Notes: generated by a model from the sequence alone, not told the origin. DNA of 64,000 nucleotides from an uncultured bacterium (GCA_905215155.1 CAJMPJ010000003.1:62001-126000), one strand, 5' to 3'. Counted from the first letter of the stretch, positions 53,275-62,494 are shown. Numbers and translations: made by a program.

Positions 53275-54954
53275 ATGATTGGAACATGGAAAACAATTTT
53301 AAAAAAACTTTTTGTATTTTCACTGTTGTTTCTTCTGGTTTCAGGTACATGTTCACAGCCAGCATTTGCAGACAGTCTATCATTGACAGAAAGCGGAGGA
53401 TGGTATGAAAGTGCTTATATCAAATGGAAGCCCGTCAGCAATGCCGCTTCTTATAATGTTTATGTCAAGCCTGCCAGTGCTGGAGATTCTGCCTATACAC
53501 AAATCGATGATATGCTGATAAGAAAATATCCCTCATATTGGAGAGCGGATGCGGTAGGTCTTACACCAGGCCAATATGTCATGAAAGTGGAAGCAGTTCT
53601 CTCCAACGGTTCAAAGGAACGCGCTGTTTCAGACCCACTTTCCGTAATTGCAAATGACAGATCCGGATTTGCTTTTTCCAGTGAGTCCACCTTTGGCACT
53701 GGTTCCGGTGCTTATAAGGATGACGGAACCTTAAAAGACGGTGCACAAGTGATCTACATAACCTCTGACACAGCAAAAAAAGTGACTTTAGACGTTATCG
53801 TAAACAAATCCGGTAAACGGCAGACAGCAACCGGAATCGGGGAGATCTTAGCGTTACGTCAAAAAGGATATGACAAAACTCCTCTTGCAATCCGTTTTAT
53901 TGGACAGCTCTCCCGCAGTGACATGTCCGGACAGCTAAACAGCAGCGGATACCTGCAGGTAAAAGGTAAATCTGCCTACACGGAAATGAATATGACCCTA
54001 GAAGGCATTGGAGAAGACGCAACGGCCTATGGCTGGGGCATCCTGGTCAGAAACTGCGGAAATCTGGAAGTGAGGAACTTAGGCATTATGCTGTATCCGG
54101 ATGATGGTATTTCTCTTGACACAGATAACTGCAACGTCTGGGTACATAACAATGATATTTTTTACGGAACAGCCGGGTCCGATGCCGACCAGGCAAAAGG
54201 GGATGGTTCCGCTGACGTAAAAAAAAGTTCCACTTATATCACATTCTCTTATAACCATTTCTGGGATTCCGGCAAAAGTTCCCTTTGCGGTTTGAAAGAA
54301 ACCGAGGATTTTTTTGTCTCTTACCACCACAACTGGTTTGATCATTCTGACTCCCGTCATCCGCGGATTCGATTGGGTTCCATACATATTTACAACAACT
54401 ACTACGACGGAAATTCAAAATACGGTGTGGGTATCACAACCGGAGGTTCTGCATTTGTAGAAGCTAACTATTTCAGAAATTGTAAATATCCAATGATGAG
54501 CTCCTTACAGGGCACTGACGCTTTGGGCGAGGGTACCTTCTCCGGAGAAGATGGCGGAATCATCAAGGCATTTAATAATAAAATCGAAAATGCCAATAGT
54601 CTGATCTATGCAAACTCAGACGATGGAACAGCAAAGCAAAATAAAACTTCTTTTGATGCCTATCTTGCTTCCTCAAGAAATGAAATCGTACCTGGTTCTT
54701 ATAAGACCTTAGTTGGAAATAAGGCTTATAACAACTTTGATACACGGAAAGATCTGGGCGTCAGCCAATCTGACATAGATGACCCCAACGACGTGGCCCA
54801 AGTGGTAACTTCTCTTTCCGGGCGTATGAACAAGGGAGATTTTACCTGGAAATTCAACAACGCTTCTGATGATTCTTCCTATGATATGAACACCGGACTG
54901 ATGTCTAAAATTAGAAGCTATAAAACAGAGCTTGTATCAATCGGGGGAAAGTAA
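53275..54954 (+). CDS. Secreted pectate lyase, polysaccharide lyase family 1
   Basis: A 559-residue exported enzyme that cleaves polygalacturonate. A Sec signal peptide spans about 1-32 (LFVFSLLFLLVSGT, cut after AFA). A fibronectin-III-like domain (about 36-125) has YIKWKPVSNAASYNVYVKP. The PL1 beta-helix follows, with WVHNNDIFYG, YHHNWFDHSDSRHPRIR (catalytic Arg and substrate region), NNYYDGNSKYGVGITTGG and ANYF. GGAGG lies before the ATG and a perfect terminator follows the stop. No other pectin genes are in the window. Confidence 0.93.
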   Translation: MIGTWKTILKKLFVFSLLFLLVSGTCSQPAFADSLSLTESGGWYESAYIKWKPVSNAASYNVYVKPASAGDSAYTQIDDMLIRKYPSYWRADAVGLTPGQYVMKVEAVLSNGSKERAVSDPLSVIANDRSGFAFSSESTFGTGSGAYKDDGTLKDGAQVIYITSDTAKKVTLDVIVNKSGKRQTATGIGEILALRQKGYDKTPLAIRFIGQLSRSDMSGQLNSSGYLQVKGKSAYTEMNMTLEGIGEDATAYGWGILVRNCGNLEVRNLGIMLYPDDGISLDTDNCNVWVHNNDIFYGTAGSDADQAKGDGSADVKKSSTYITFSYNHFWDSGKSSLCGLKETEDFFVSYHHNWFDHSDSRHPRIRLGSIHIYNNYYDGNSKYGVGITTGGSAFVEANYFRNCKYPMMSSLQGTDALGEGTFSGEDGGIIKAFNNKIENANSLIYANSDDGTAKQNKTSFDAYLASSRNEIVPGSYKTLVGNKAYNNFDTRKDLGVSQSDIDDPNDVAQVVTSLSGRMNKGDFTWKFNNASDDSSYDMNTGLMSKIRSYKTELVSIGGK

Positions 54955-54966
54955 TCCTGTAACTCT

Positions 54967-55000
54967 CAAAAGCCGCAAACGGATGTGTTTGCGGCTTTTG
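54967..55000. terminator. Terminator after the pectate lyase gene
   Basis: CAAAAGCCGCAAAC and GTTTGCGGCTTTTG form a perfect 14-bp stem with a 6-base loop, followed by ATTATAAAA. It lies between two convergent genes. Confidence 0.85.
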
Positions 55001-55055
55001 ATTATAAAATGCTGACATCTGGTATTGTTCGGTTTGATTTTAACAGCTCTCACAT

Positions 55056-55835
55056 CTACTTCACAAGACGCTCTTCCAGATTGTTATACTTAGAACTTAA
55101 AACAATGATATCAATACGCCTGTTCTGGGATCTTCCTTCCTCGGTGTTATTATCACCCACCGGCTTATACTCTCCATACCCTACTGCAATCAGCCGATCC
55201 GGAGGAAAGTTGCATTTATCAACAAAATAGGTAACCACATTGACCGCTCTCGCAGTTGACAACTCCCAATTGGAAGAATAGGAACTGCGGCTGATCGGCA
55301 CATTATCCGTATGTCCCTCAATACGTATGTAATTATCTGTGGTATTAAGAATGCCTGCTACCTCAGCCAAGGTATTCTCATGTTTATTTATTTTCGCACT
55401 TCCGGAATCAAAAAGTACGGCATTGTTCAACCGGATTACAAGACCACGCATGTCAATCATGGTGGATACAGACTGGTCCATTTCACCATCGTGGAGCTTT
55501 GTATCTATTTCTGTTTTTAATTCTTCCAGCTTTTTAAGTTCATATTCCCCAAAAAAGCCCTCCAGTTCACTATTTAACGCACCGCCTGACTGGGAGCCGG
55601 AACCACCGCCACCGCCCCCACCGCCTCCACCGGAAGCTTGGGCATTGTAGTTTTTATCCATCATGGTTTTGGAGAACTCTTCGGATATCTGCTGTGCTTT
55701 TTGAGCATCAATCTTGCTGACAGCAAAAAGTACAATGAAAACCGCCAACAGCAGGGTCATCAAATCCGAATAAGGCAGAAGCCATGCTTCACCGGCCTCT
55801 TCTTCCTGATGTGCGTGCTTTCTCTTTTTAGACAT
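55056..55835 (-). CDS. motB: Flagellar stator protein MotB
   Basis: A 259-residue stator subunit. A single N-terminal helix carries the proton Asp in LLPYSDLMTLLLAVFIVLFA, and the C-terminal OmpA-like peptidoglycan-binding domain reads IEGHTDNVP, NWELSTARA, VGYGE and NRRIDI. The linker holds a run of about ten Gly followed by Ser/Gly, longer than usual. It couples ion flow to motor torque with MotA, whose gene is 11 bp upstream. Whether the stator uses H+ or Na+ is not certain. Confidence 0.92.
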   Translation of the reverse strand: MSKKRKHAHQEEEAGEAWLLPYSDLMTLLLAVFIVLFAVSKIDAQKAQQISEEFSKTMMDKNYNAQASGGGGGGGGGGSGSQSGGALNSELEGFFGEYELKKLEELKTEIDTKLHDGEMDQSVSTMIDMRGLVIRLNNAVLFDSGSAKINKHENTLAEVAGILNTTDNYIRIEGHTDNVPISRSSYSSNWELSTARAVNVVTYFVDKCNFPPDRLIAVGYGEYKPVGDNNTEEGRSQNRRIDIIVLSSKYNNLEERLVK

Positions 55836-55846
55836 ACATGTTCACC

Positions 55847-56632
55847 TTAATCCTTTTTATCTTGTTCAACGATTTTCTTCTGCACGGATTTTGGAAGTGA
55901 GGCAATCAGCTTTTCTTTCAGTATAAAGGGTGAATCACCATTCTGCATGGATAACACACCGATTATAATCATCTCTTTTGCCATTACTTCCTGCTGGCTC
56001 TTTACTCTTAGCTTTTTTGCAAATGGATTCCATAATACATAACCAGTAAAGATACCGAGGATCGTAGCAATAAATGCTGCGGAAATCGCTTCAGCCATCT
56101 GGTCCGTATCATTGATATGGGACATGGCAGCAATCAGACCAAATACCGCACCCAAAACGCCCAGGGTTGGCGCATACGCACCGGCAGAGGAAAAGATACT
56201 TGCATTGATTTCATGCCGCTTTTCCATCGCAGCAATTTCCGTTTCCAGAATCTCTTCAATCAAATCTGCTCCGGTACCGTCAACAAGCAAACGAACACCC
56301 TTTTTTAAAAAAGGATCTTTAAGCTCTTCTACTTTGGCTTCCAGAGACAAAAGCCCTTCGGAACGTGCCTGCTTTGCCAAATTGTAGATCAAATCAATCA
56401 TCTCAGCTTCTGTAGGTTCTTTTGGCTTTGTAAAAAGAATCTTGAACAAAGATCCGATGACCTTCATGTTCTTACCAGGGAATGAATTCAATATGGTGGC
56501 AATGGTTCCCACGATAATAACAAAAAAGGCTGCCGGATTTATAAGAACAGAAAAATCAATGTGCTTAAAAATCATGGCGCCAATAACAGCAACAAAGCCG
56601 ACAATCACGCCTAGGATGGTAGTTAGTTCCAT
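55847..56632 (-). CDS. motA: Flagellar stator protein MotA
   Basis: A 261-residue four-helix stator protein: VIVGFVAVIGAMIF at the N-terminus, the cytoplasmic ARSEGLLSLEAKVEELKDPFLKKGVRLLVDGTG region, and GAYAPTLGVLGAVFGLIAAMSHIND/AISAAFIATILGIFTGYVLWNP holding helices 3 and 4. It is the partner of MotB. It is preceded by an 800-bp noncoding region that may be a structured RNA leader. Confidence 0.93.
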   Translation of the reverse strand: MELTTILGVIVGFVAVIGAMIFKHIDFSVLINPAAFFVIIVGTIATILNSFPGKNMKVIGSLFKILFTKPKEPTEAEMIDLIYNLAKQARSEGLLSLEAKVEELKDPFLKKGVRLLVDGTGADLIEEILETEIAAMEKRHEINASIFSSAGAYAPTLGVLGAVFGLIAAMSHINDTDQMAEAISAAFIATILGIFTGYVLWNPFAKKLRVKSQQEVMAKEMIIIGVLSMQNGDSPFILKEKLIASLPKSVQKKIVEQDKKD

Positions 56633-56639
56633 AGTTTCT

Positions 56640-57215
56640 CCTTTGTGTTTTCAGGTTAGTAGTTATGCATGAGGCTGAACTCGGTGCTTTCAGGGATTAT
56701 TCGCAAATCCATGACAACCCTTGGGTTATTTAAACGTTATCGTGTAATGCGGATGTTATGCTGTTATACCGGCATAGACTGGATCATATGCCAATATAAG
56801 AGCTGACAGGCCATCGGAAAGATTTCTGCTGCATAAACGTCTTTTCCTATGAAACCCAGACGTTCTATTCCCTGTAGTCCTCTGTGAAAATTCTGTTATG
56901 TCTTTTTCTCACCTGCGGCAGCGCTTGATTGCAGAGGTTTCTATGAGAATTCCCTAAGCTTTGGTACAGCACCCAATGACTTGAGAATTCCGTCACATGG
57001 GTATGCACGTAATCTTTTCATTCATCCTATCATTAGATAACGTTTTCAGACATGATACGATAGCCTCCCTTATCAGGTTTCGAGTGGTAAGTTTATTCTA
57101 CCAAACAGCTATCAACCATGTCTATCCCTTTTTGAATTGAATTTGCAAAATTATTAATTTACGACCCTGAACTCAGCAATACCAATGTGCTTAACAGTTA
57201 TAGTATAATATATTT
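56640..57215 (-). other. Unannotated noncoding region upstream of motA, probably structured RNA
   Basis: No convincing gene is found in 56633-57439. On the minus strand the stretch down to motA is full of stem-loops: GATAGC ... GCTATC enclosing TGGTA/TACCA; CCCA-TG-TGAC ... GTCA-T-TGGG; CTCA ... GCAGGTGAG; AACGTCT ... AGACGTT inside ACAGG ... CCTGT. A possible -10 (TATACT) lies at about 57199-57204. It could be a long 5' leader of motAB or an independent RNA. I do not recognise a known class. Parts could be ordinary DNA. Confidence 0.4.
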
Positions 57216-57357
57216 GTTCGGACTGTTGTGTTAAATAGTTGTTAAATGTTGTCAGTTTTTAAATTTTTCTGTCGAAATTCTTTCAATTGCAAGCCACAGG
57301 TGGCCTTCCCCCAAGAGGCAGACCATTTTTTAGGAATACCGGTTAGGGCTGCAAATG

Positions 57358-57402
57358 GATAAAAAGCAAGCCCGCAGGCTTAATCACGGACCTGCAGGCT
57401 TG
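57358..57402 (-). terminator. Terminator of the Cys-Pro repeat protein gene
   Basis: CAAGCCTGCAGG pairs with CCTGCGGGCTTG on the minus strand (12 bp with one wobble) and is followed by CTTTTT. It lies 38 bp after the stop. Confidence 0.8.
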
Positions 57403-57439
57403 AGATCAAAAATAGGTTGTGAATCAAACAAAATCAGGA

Positions 57440-59173
57440 TTATTCGACCATAAGATTTTCTACACCGACATTTTTTAAAATCAGGATTGGCTTGCAGCGG
57501 AACGTCTTAAAGCTGTTTTCAGACTGTCTCACCTTTAGCACGTAACAGCCTTCATAAGGGACTTCAAATTCAAAGCAGCCATAACTGTCAATCCGAACAC
57601 AATACAGCAGGATATCCACACCGTTAAATCTATTGTATAATTCTACATCCCATTCATGATAATTATAACAGCGGCAGCCACAGATACAGCCTCTGATAAA
57701 ACAAGGCTCCACCAGGCAGCAATCGCAGACCGGGCAGACTTCCTGTTCCGGACATACCGGACAGGTCGGACACGTGGGACAGACGGGGCATTCCGGGCAT
57801 GGAACCGGGGTCGGACAAGCGGGGCAAGGTTCCGGTGCCGGGCAGGTCGGGCACGTCGGGCATACAGGGCACGGCTCCGGTTCCGGACAGGGTTTTTGCT
57901 CCGGACAGGCCGGGCACATGGGACATGGCTCCGGTTCCGGGCAGACCGGGCAAGGTTCTGGTGCCGGGCAGGTCGGACAGGTCGGGCAGGGTTCCGGTTC
58001 CGGACATGTCGGACACGTGGGGCAGGGTTCCGGTGCCGGACAAGGTTTTTGCTCCGGACACGGCGCTGGTTCCGGACACACAAGAGCCGGCTGTTCCTCC
58101 GGAGCAGGAACCACCGGGGTTGGTGCCACAGGAGCTGGTGCTGCGTCCTGGCACATGACGCTTCCTGCAAATGGGAAATAGTGAAATTCAAAGCCGCTGG
58201 CTGCATTCACTGCAAAAGAACCTAAGGCAGCAGTACCGCTCACATGACCGCCGGTGGGATGGGCATGGAACATGGCTTGCGGGGCCAGTATACTTCCCCA
58301 GAAATCCGAAGATTTCTCCATATAAATATTTTTCGCATCCTCAAATACATACAAGGTCTGGGGGGCTTTATCCCGTTCCCCATATAAACCATATTGCAGG
58401 TGGGCATTGGGTCCTGTTTTCAGCCTTACAATCACGGTACTGCCCTGCGGAACTTCCGCGCGTATGCCTTTGTTGATCAATCCATTTGGCCTTACATCAA
58501 TCAGAAAAACATTCTGTACCGGATCATCTCCTCTTAAAATCCATTCGTAATTATTATCCACCACGCTTCCATTGGGCGTAAGCGCTTCTATACAGTTTTT
58601 GTAATATTCGATGCCTTCCCTTGCATCATTAAAAAATCCAGGTATGTTCGCTTCGATCCTGCTTGCAGGTATAAATCTGGGTACATCATAACTGGGAACC
58701 ACATAGTGATCTCCTTTATCCGTTGGTGTCCAGTATTGGCTTCCTCCATTTGCCTGGTACAGATATTTCAATTCCTGAAGGCCATCCGCTGTACCGTCTT
58801 TTCCTATTAAATAGGTACTTCCTTTGGCCACCCGGAAACCGCTGCCGCCAACCACGTGTCCAACCACCACCAGCGGACCGCTGGTCGAAACGTTTCCTCC
58901 TGCAAAAAAACGTACCAGATCAGGGGAGTAACCGATGTCTCTGTAGCCGCTGTCTCTGGCAAAGCCAACACTCATCCCCCTTGGACTGTAAAAGTTTCCG
59001 CCAATGGCAACCGGACCTTCAACATCAATAATGTTATTGGCATCGTTAAATACAATCAGATTAAATCCTGAGGCAGAACCAAAAGGCTGACCATCTATAT
59101 TATACCAGTTTATATTATCATAAGGTAATCCAGCTCTTACTACTGCTCCATTACTATTACTGATATTATCCAT
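57440..59173 (-). CDS. Choice-of-anchor A - Cys/Pro repeat - beta-domain surface-type protein
   Basis: A 577-residue protein in three parts. Residues 1-345 resemble the choice-of-anchor A beta-helical domain (FNLIVFNDANNI, VEGPVAIGGNF, GPLVVVGHVVGGSG, SSDFWGSILAPQAMFHAHPTGGHVSG). Residues about 365-485 are a Cys-Pro ladder of PCP, CPTCP and CPEPEPCP units with dozens of Cys. A last domain of about 90 residues (EWDVELYNRFNGVDILLYCVRID) looks like a carboxypeptidase-regulatory or CNA-B-type beta domain. There is no signal peptide or sortase motif, which points to a spore coat or exosporium protein made in the mother cell (inference). The repeat likely cross-links or binds metal. Confidence 0.75.
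   Translation of the reverse strand: MDNISNSNGAVVRAGLPYDNINWYNIDGQPFGSASGFNLIVFNDANNIIDVEGPVAIGGNFYSPRGMSVGFARDSGYRDIGYSPDLVRFFAGGNVSTSGPLVVVGHVVGGSGFRVAKGSTYLIGKDGTADGLQELKYLYQANGGSQYWTPTDKGDHYVVPSYDVPRFIPASRIEANIPGFFNDAREGIEYYKNCIEALTPNGSVVDNNYEWILRGDDPVQNVFLIDVRPNGLINKGIRAEVPQGSTVIVRLKTGPNAHLQYGLYGERDKAPQTLYVFEDAKNIYMEKSSDFWGSILAPQAMFHAHPTGGHVSGTAALGSFAVNAASGFEFHYFPFAGSVMCQDAAPAPVAPTPVVPAPEEQPALVCPEPAPCPEQKPCPAPEPCPTCPTCPEPEPCPTCPTCPAPEPCPVCPEPEPCPMCPACPEQKPCPEPEPCPVCPTCPTCPAPEPCPACPTPVPCPECPVCPTCPTCPVCPEQEVCPVCDCCLVEPCFIRGCICGCRCYNYHEWDVELYNRFNGVDILLYCVRIDSYGCFEFEVPYEGCYVLKVRQSENSFKTFRCKPILILKNVGVENLMVE
57718..58083 (-). repeat. Degenerate tandem repeat coding for the Cys-Pro ladder
   Basis: Short imperfect units of 9-24 bp (CCGGAACCxGAACCxTGCCC-type) encode CPEPEPCP and CPTCP blocks. 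The units vary in order and are not clean copies, so the array has diverged or been shuffled. It creates long shadow frames on the other strand that are not genes. Confidence 0.8.
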
Positions 59174-59347
59174 ACAAACTCCTGTAAACCGCTTGAATTA
59201 CAACGTAATTTCATTCTCAATTCATTTTATTCTGACGAAAATGGTTCTGTGCAGGTTTCTATGCAAATGGACTATATTTTATGATAACTTTTATAATTTG
59301 TAATTTATAATTTGTATCGGATTTGTGAATTTATTCTTTACTGCAAT

Positions 59348-60643
59348 CTATGAAACGCACCGGTTTCTGACAATTACGGAAACTCCATCCGGTATGACCG
59401 TAATTTTCCCGTCCGCCCTGCCAAGAAAATGATCTGCCATGGAAATCGCCTCTTCAACGGTGTCTGCATAATCCATCTGCATGTTAAGAATCATTTCCTT
59501 GGGCGCCCTGGTCACCATGATCACCTTATATTTTAAGAGAATCCTGCATAGAATCTGTGCCTCCCACTGATCCGGTACGGTCTTATCCCGGGGGGTGTCA
59601 AGAAACCGTTTCATGATTTGATTCTTATCCTCTCCCCCGGCAAAAGTATCATACAGGGATTGACCCCCATGGCCGTCACTGCAGCTTGATACCATAATAA
59701 TCACACCTCCCGGTTTGCAGGTGGCCTCTGCGGCTGTCATACCTTTTACTGACTGGTAGATATTCTGATCCAGGGGATACCCGCCATTTGTGGTAATGAC
59801 GATATCTGCGGGAAGGGCATCCACTCCGGAAAGCTGATCCACAAACCGGCATCCCTCCTTATGGGCTTCATTAAAATGACCGGCATAAGCCTTTATCACT
59901 TTCTTGTTCTCATCTAACACCACATTGACGATAAACGCCAGTTTTGCTTTCTCAGCGGCATAAATCATATCTCTATGTATGGGATTTCCCTCCAGGATTC
60001 CGGTTCTTGCATAGGGACTGTCAATAAACTCGGAACAGTGGTTTGCCATGACCGTCACTCCGCTGGATACTCCCGGCAGCACGCTTTTTCTTCCGCCGGA
60101 AAACCCGGCAAAGAAGTGAGGCTCTATAAAGCCTTCTGAAAGAAGCAGATCTGCTTCTGCGGCGACCCGGTTGATCAAAAGCTTTCCTCCAGAGGGCAAC
60201 GTGCCGAGGAAAACCATATCCTCATCCTTCTGGCTTTCATGGATCACAAAGCGGATATCCGTCCGGTCAACGATTTCCTGTCCGAACTTATCAATCAATT
60301 CTTCCCTGGTGGTGGACCTGTGAAATCCTGTGGCAATGAGGATGGTCAGCTTTGCCTGGGGATTTCCTTCTTTGATTTCCGCAAGAATAGCCGGTGCGAT
60401 CACCCGGCTGGGAACCGGCCTGGTATGGTCGCTTGCAATCATTACAATATTATTTTTTCCCTTCACCAGCTCTTTAAGCCTTGGGGAATGAATGGGGTGC
60501 TCCATAGCCTTTTTGACCAGTTCCTCCTCCTTTCCTTCTGCCTGATAACTATGAGCTCCTGACATAAGAATTCCATTGAAACGGCTGTCAGAAATATCCA
60601 CACTGATTTTTTCCCTTCCAAAGGGCAGCTCTACAATTGCCAT
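59348..60643 (-). CDS. LarA-like nickel-dependent racemase (DUF2088 family)
   Basis: A 431-residue protein of the lactate racemase family: ASDHTRPVP, IATGFHRSTT, PHFFAGFSGGRKSVLPG (the Lys that holds the nickel pincer cofactor) and MANHCSEF. LarA converts D- and L-lactate, but members act on other 2-hydroxy acids. The cofactor genes larB, larC and larE are not in the window, so they must lie elsewhere or the enzyme serves another reaction. GGAGGAGAG precedes the ATG, inside the end of a small upstream frame. Confidence 0.85.
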   Translation of the reverse strand: MAIVELPFGREKISVDISDSRFNGILMSGAHSYQAEGKEEELVKKAMEHPIHSPRLKELVKGKNNIVMIASDHTRPVPSRVIAPAILAEIKEGNPQAKLTILIATGFHRSTTREELIDKFGQEIVDRTDIRFVIHESQKDEDMVFLGTLPSGGKLLINRVAAEADLLLSEGFIEPHFFAGFSGGRKSVLPGVSSGVTVMANHCSEFIDSPYARTGILEGNPIHRDMIYAAEKAKLAFIVNVVLDENKKVIKAYAGHFNEAHKEGCRFVDQLSGVDALPADIVITTNGGYPLDQNIYQSVKGMTAAEATCKPGGVIIMVSSCSDGHGGQSLYDTFAGGEDKNQIMKRFLDTPRDKTVPDQWEAQILCRILLKYKVIMVTRAPKEMILNMQMDYADTVEEAISMADHFLGRADGKITVIPDGVSVIVRNRCVS

Positions 60644-60777
60644 CGTTCTCTCCTCCTTCTATAAAATCCCATCTGCGCCCGCCTGTGTAATCCTTTCTTT
60701 TGATAGTTTCCGATGAGGCCATTTTGCATTGCGATTCCTGCACCCATGGTAGCCCCACCGATCATTCCGACTCTCAT
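60631..60777 (-). CDS. 48-residue basic small protein overlapping larA-like gene
   Basis: A frame MRVGMIGGATMGAGIAMQNG ... RRRERWQL with AGGAGG 9 bases before the ATG. It has a Gly/Met-rich hydrophobic first half and an Arg-rich tail. Its stop overlaps the larA-like start by 13 bp, which suggests coupling. A longer in-frame reading to 61059 exists but lacks a site and shows no domain. I do not recognise a family, and the call is tentative. Confidence 0.45.
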   Translation of the reverse strand: MRVGMIGGATMGAGIAMQNGLIGNYQKKGLHRRAQMGFYRRRRERWQL

Positions 60778-61126
60778 CCCATTATACCTCCTATTAGTAT
60801 CTATGTACCATGGCAAATGTGTTTTTTTCCTATCAATATAAAATTTATTTTTTTGAAATGCTGCCATTTCTTCCTTTTGGGGGTATCCTTTATTTACAAG
60901 GAAGGTCCAGCTGATTTTATGATATATCCACAATATCTGGTCGTCAAAAGAGACTTTATATATAGGAATCCATGGACATAGGAAGACTCCGCCGCCAGTA
61001 TTTATTGTTCTGCTGTCAAATATTTTGCTAAAAATGGCGTTAGTAAATCCCCGCCGCAAATAATTATTGCTTGTAAAGTCTGAAATATCTCTATGATATC
61101 GGCTGCATGAAACTATGGATCAAATA
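60778..61126. other. Gene-free interval
   Basis: About 350 bp of AT-rich DNA between the small protein and the helicase terminator. I see no convincing coding frame, riboswitch or repeat. It must hold the promoter of the small gene and larA. Confidence 0.5.
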
Positions 61127-61164
61127 GAAAAAAGGCGGCTGCAATCAAAGGATTACGACCGCCT
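61127..61164 (-). terminator. Terminator of the DEAD-box helicase gene
   Basis: AGGCGG and CCGCCT form a short stem on the minus strand, followed by TTTTTTC, 25 bp after the stop. Confidence 0.65.
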
Positions 61165-61189
61165 CCAGAAGAAGCTCTTTGTTATAAAT

Positions 61190-62494
61190 TTACCGTTTTT
61201 TGTCCCTGGAAGAAAATTTATTAAAACTCCGTTTCTCTTTCAAAGTTCCGTCTGCTGTCATCCGAAATTTCTTCTTAGGTGACACAGCGCTATTTGCGGA
61301 AGCGGTATGCACTGCTCCTCTTCTTGGCTGTACTACCTTTATGGCGGGGAAATTATTCTTTAGAGGGTATGGATGATCTTTGATCTCTGTTAATCTTTTT
61401 CCAATTAACCTTTCAATATCGTCAAGCTGTCCTTTTTCGTCGAAATCACAGAAAGAGATTGCAGTCCCCTCAAGTCCCGCCCTGCCTGTTCTTCCAATGC
61501 GGTGTACATAGGTCTCCGGTGTATCCGGCAAATCAAAATTAATTACATGAGTCAGCTCATCAATGTCAATTCCTCTTGCCGCAATATCTGTTGCAATCAA
61601 TATTCGCAGCGTTTTATTTTTAAAATTGTTTAAAGCATTCTGACGCGCTCCCTGCGACTTATCCCCATGGATTGCCTGAGCCCTTACATTATTTTTAGAT
61701 AATTGCCTCATCAGCCGGTCCGCTCCATGTTTGGTGCGTGTAAAAACCAGTGCGGAAACTATATTTTTATCTTCTAAAATGTGCAAAAGCAAATCCTTCT
61801 TATTGCTTTTATCAACAAAATAAAGATACTGTTCGATGGTGTCCACGGTCGATGATACCGGAGTGATCTCTATTTTTGCAGGATTCTTTAAAATCGTACC
61901 GGCAAGCCTGGCGATATCTGGCGGCATGGTAGCGGAAAAAAGCAATGTCTGCTTTTTGGCAGGTGTTTTGGCGATAATCCGTTTTACATCGTGAATAAAT
62001 CCCATATCCAGCATACGGTCCGCTTCGTCTAATACAAATATTTTAATATGCTCTATATTTATGATCTTCTGATCCATTAAGGCCAGCAATCTGCCCGGTG
62101 TTGCCACAAGGATATCCACTCCTAGTTTTAATTTCTCTTCCTGGGGCTTTTGAGACACGCCGCCAAAGACAACGCAGCATTTTAAATCAGTGAATTTTCC
62201 ATAGGTATTAAAACTTTCATAAATTTGCAGGGCCAGCTCCCTGGTTGGTGTTACGACCAACGCTCTGATATTCTGCCTTGACTGATGAGACACTTTTGCT
62301 TCCCTGAGCAGCTGAATCGTTGGTATTGCAAATGCAGCCGTTTTTCCGGTACCTGTCTGGGCGCATCCAAGTAAATCCCTTCCGCTTAGTACAACAGGGA
62401 TTGCCTCTTCCTGTATCGGAGTCGGAATATCATAATTTTCTTTCTCCAGCGCCTTTATAATATCAGGCATAATATTTAAATCTTTAAATTGCAT
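61190..62494 (-). CDS. DEAD-box RNA helicase (RhlE/CshA-like)
   Basis: A 434-residue ATP-dependent RNA helicase: Q motif FKDLNIMPDIIKALEKENYDIPTPIQ, Walker A AQTGTGKT, PTRELALQ, TPGR, DEAD, SAT, then motifs IV-VI (ALVFTRT, ATDIAARGID, HRIGRTGRAG). A short basic C-terminal tail (KKKFRMTADGTLKEKRSFNKF) binds RNA. A long untranslated stretch of 275 bp lies upstream (62495-62770), as for cold-inducible helicases; no known leader was recognised there. Confidence 0.93.
   Translation of the reverse strand: MQFKDLNIMPDIIKALEKENYDIPTPIQEEAIPVVLSGRDLLGCAQTGTGKTAAFAIPTIQLLREAKVSHQSRQNIRALVVTPTRELALQIYESFNTYGKFTDLKCCVVFGGVSQKPQEEKLKLGVDILVATPGRLLALMDQKIINIEHIKIFVLDEADRMLDMGFIHDVKRIIAKTPAKKQTLLFSATMPPDIARLAGTILKNPAKIEITPVSSTVDTIEQYLYFVDKSNKKDLLLHILEDKNIVSALVFTRTKHGADRLMRQLSKNNVRAQAIHGDKSQGARQNALNNFKNKTLRILIATDIAARGIDIDELTHVINFDLPDTPETYVHRIGRTGRAGLEGTAISFCDFDEKGQLDDIERLIGKRLTEIKDHPYPLKNNFPAIKVVQPRRGAVHTASANSAVSPKKKFRMTADGTLKEKRSFNKFSSRDKKR

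Noticed and set aside
56640..57240. RNase P RNA in the motA upstream region
   Set aside because: The expected GAGGAAAGUCC core and the other hallmark segments are absent.
57656..58225. Long Gly/Gln/Thr/Arg-rich frames on both strands over the Cys-Pro repeat
   Set aside because: They are shadows of the repeat in the Cys-Pro protein gene; their composition follows the repeat codons shifted by one or two bases.
60778..61059. Long N-terminal extension of the 48-residue small frame
   Set aside because: No ribosome binding site or domain supports it; only the last 48 residues follow a good site.
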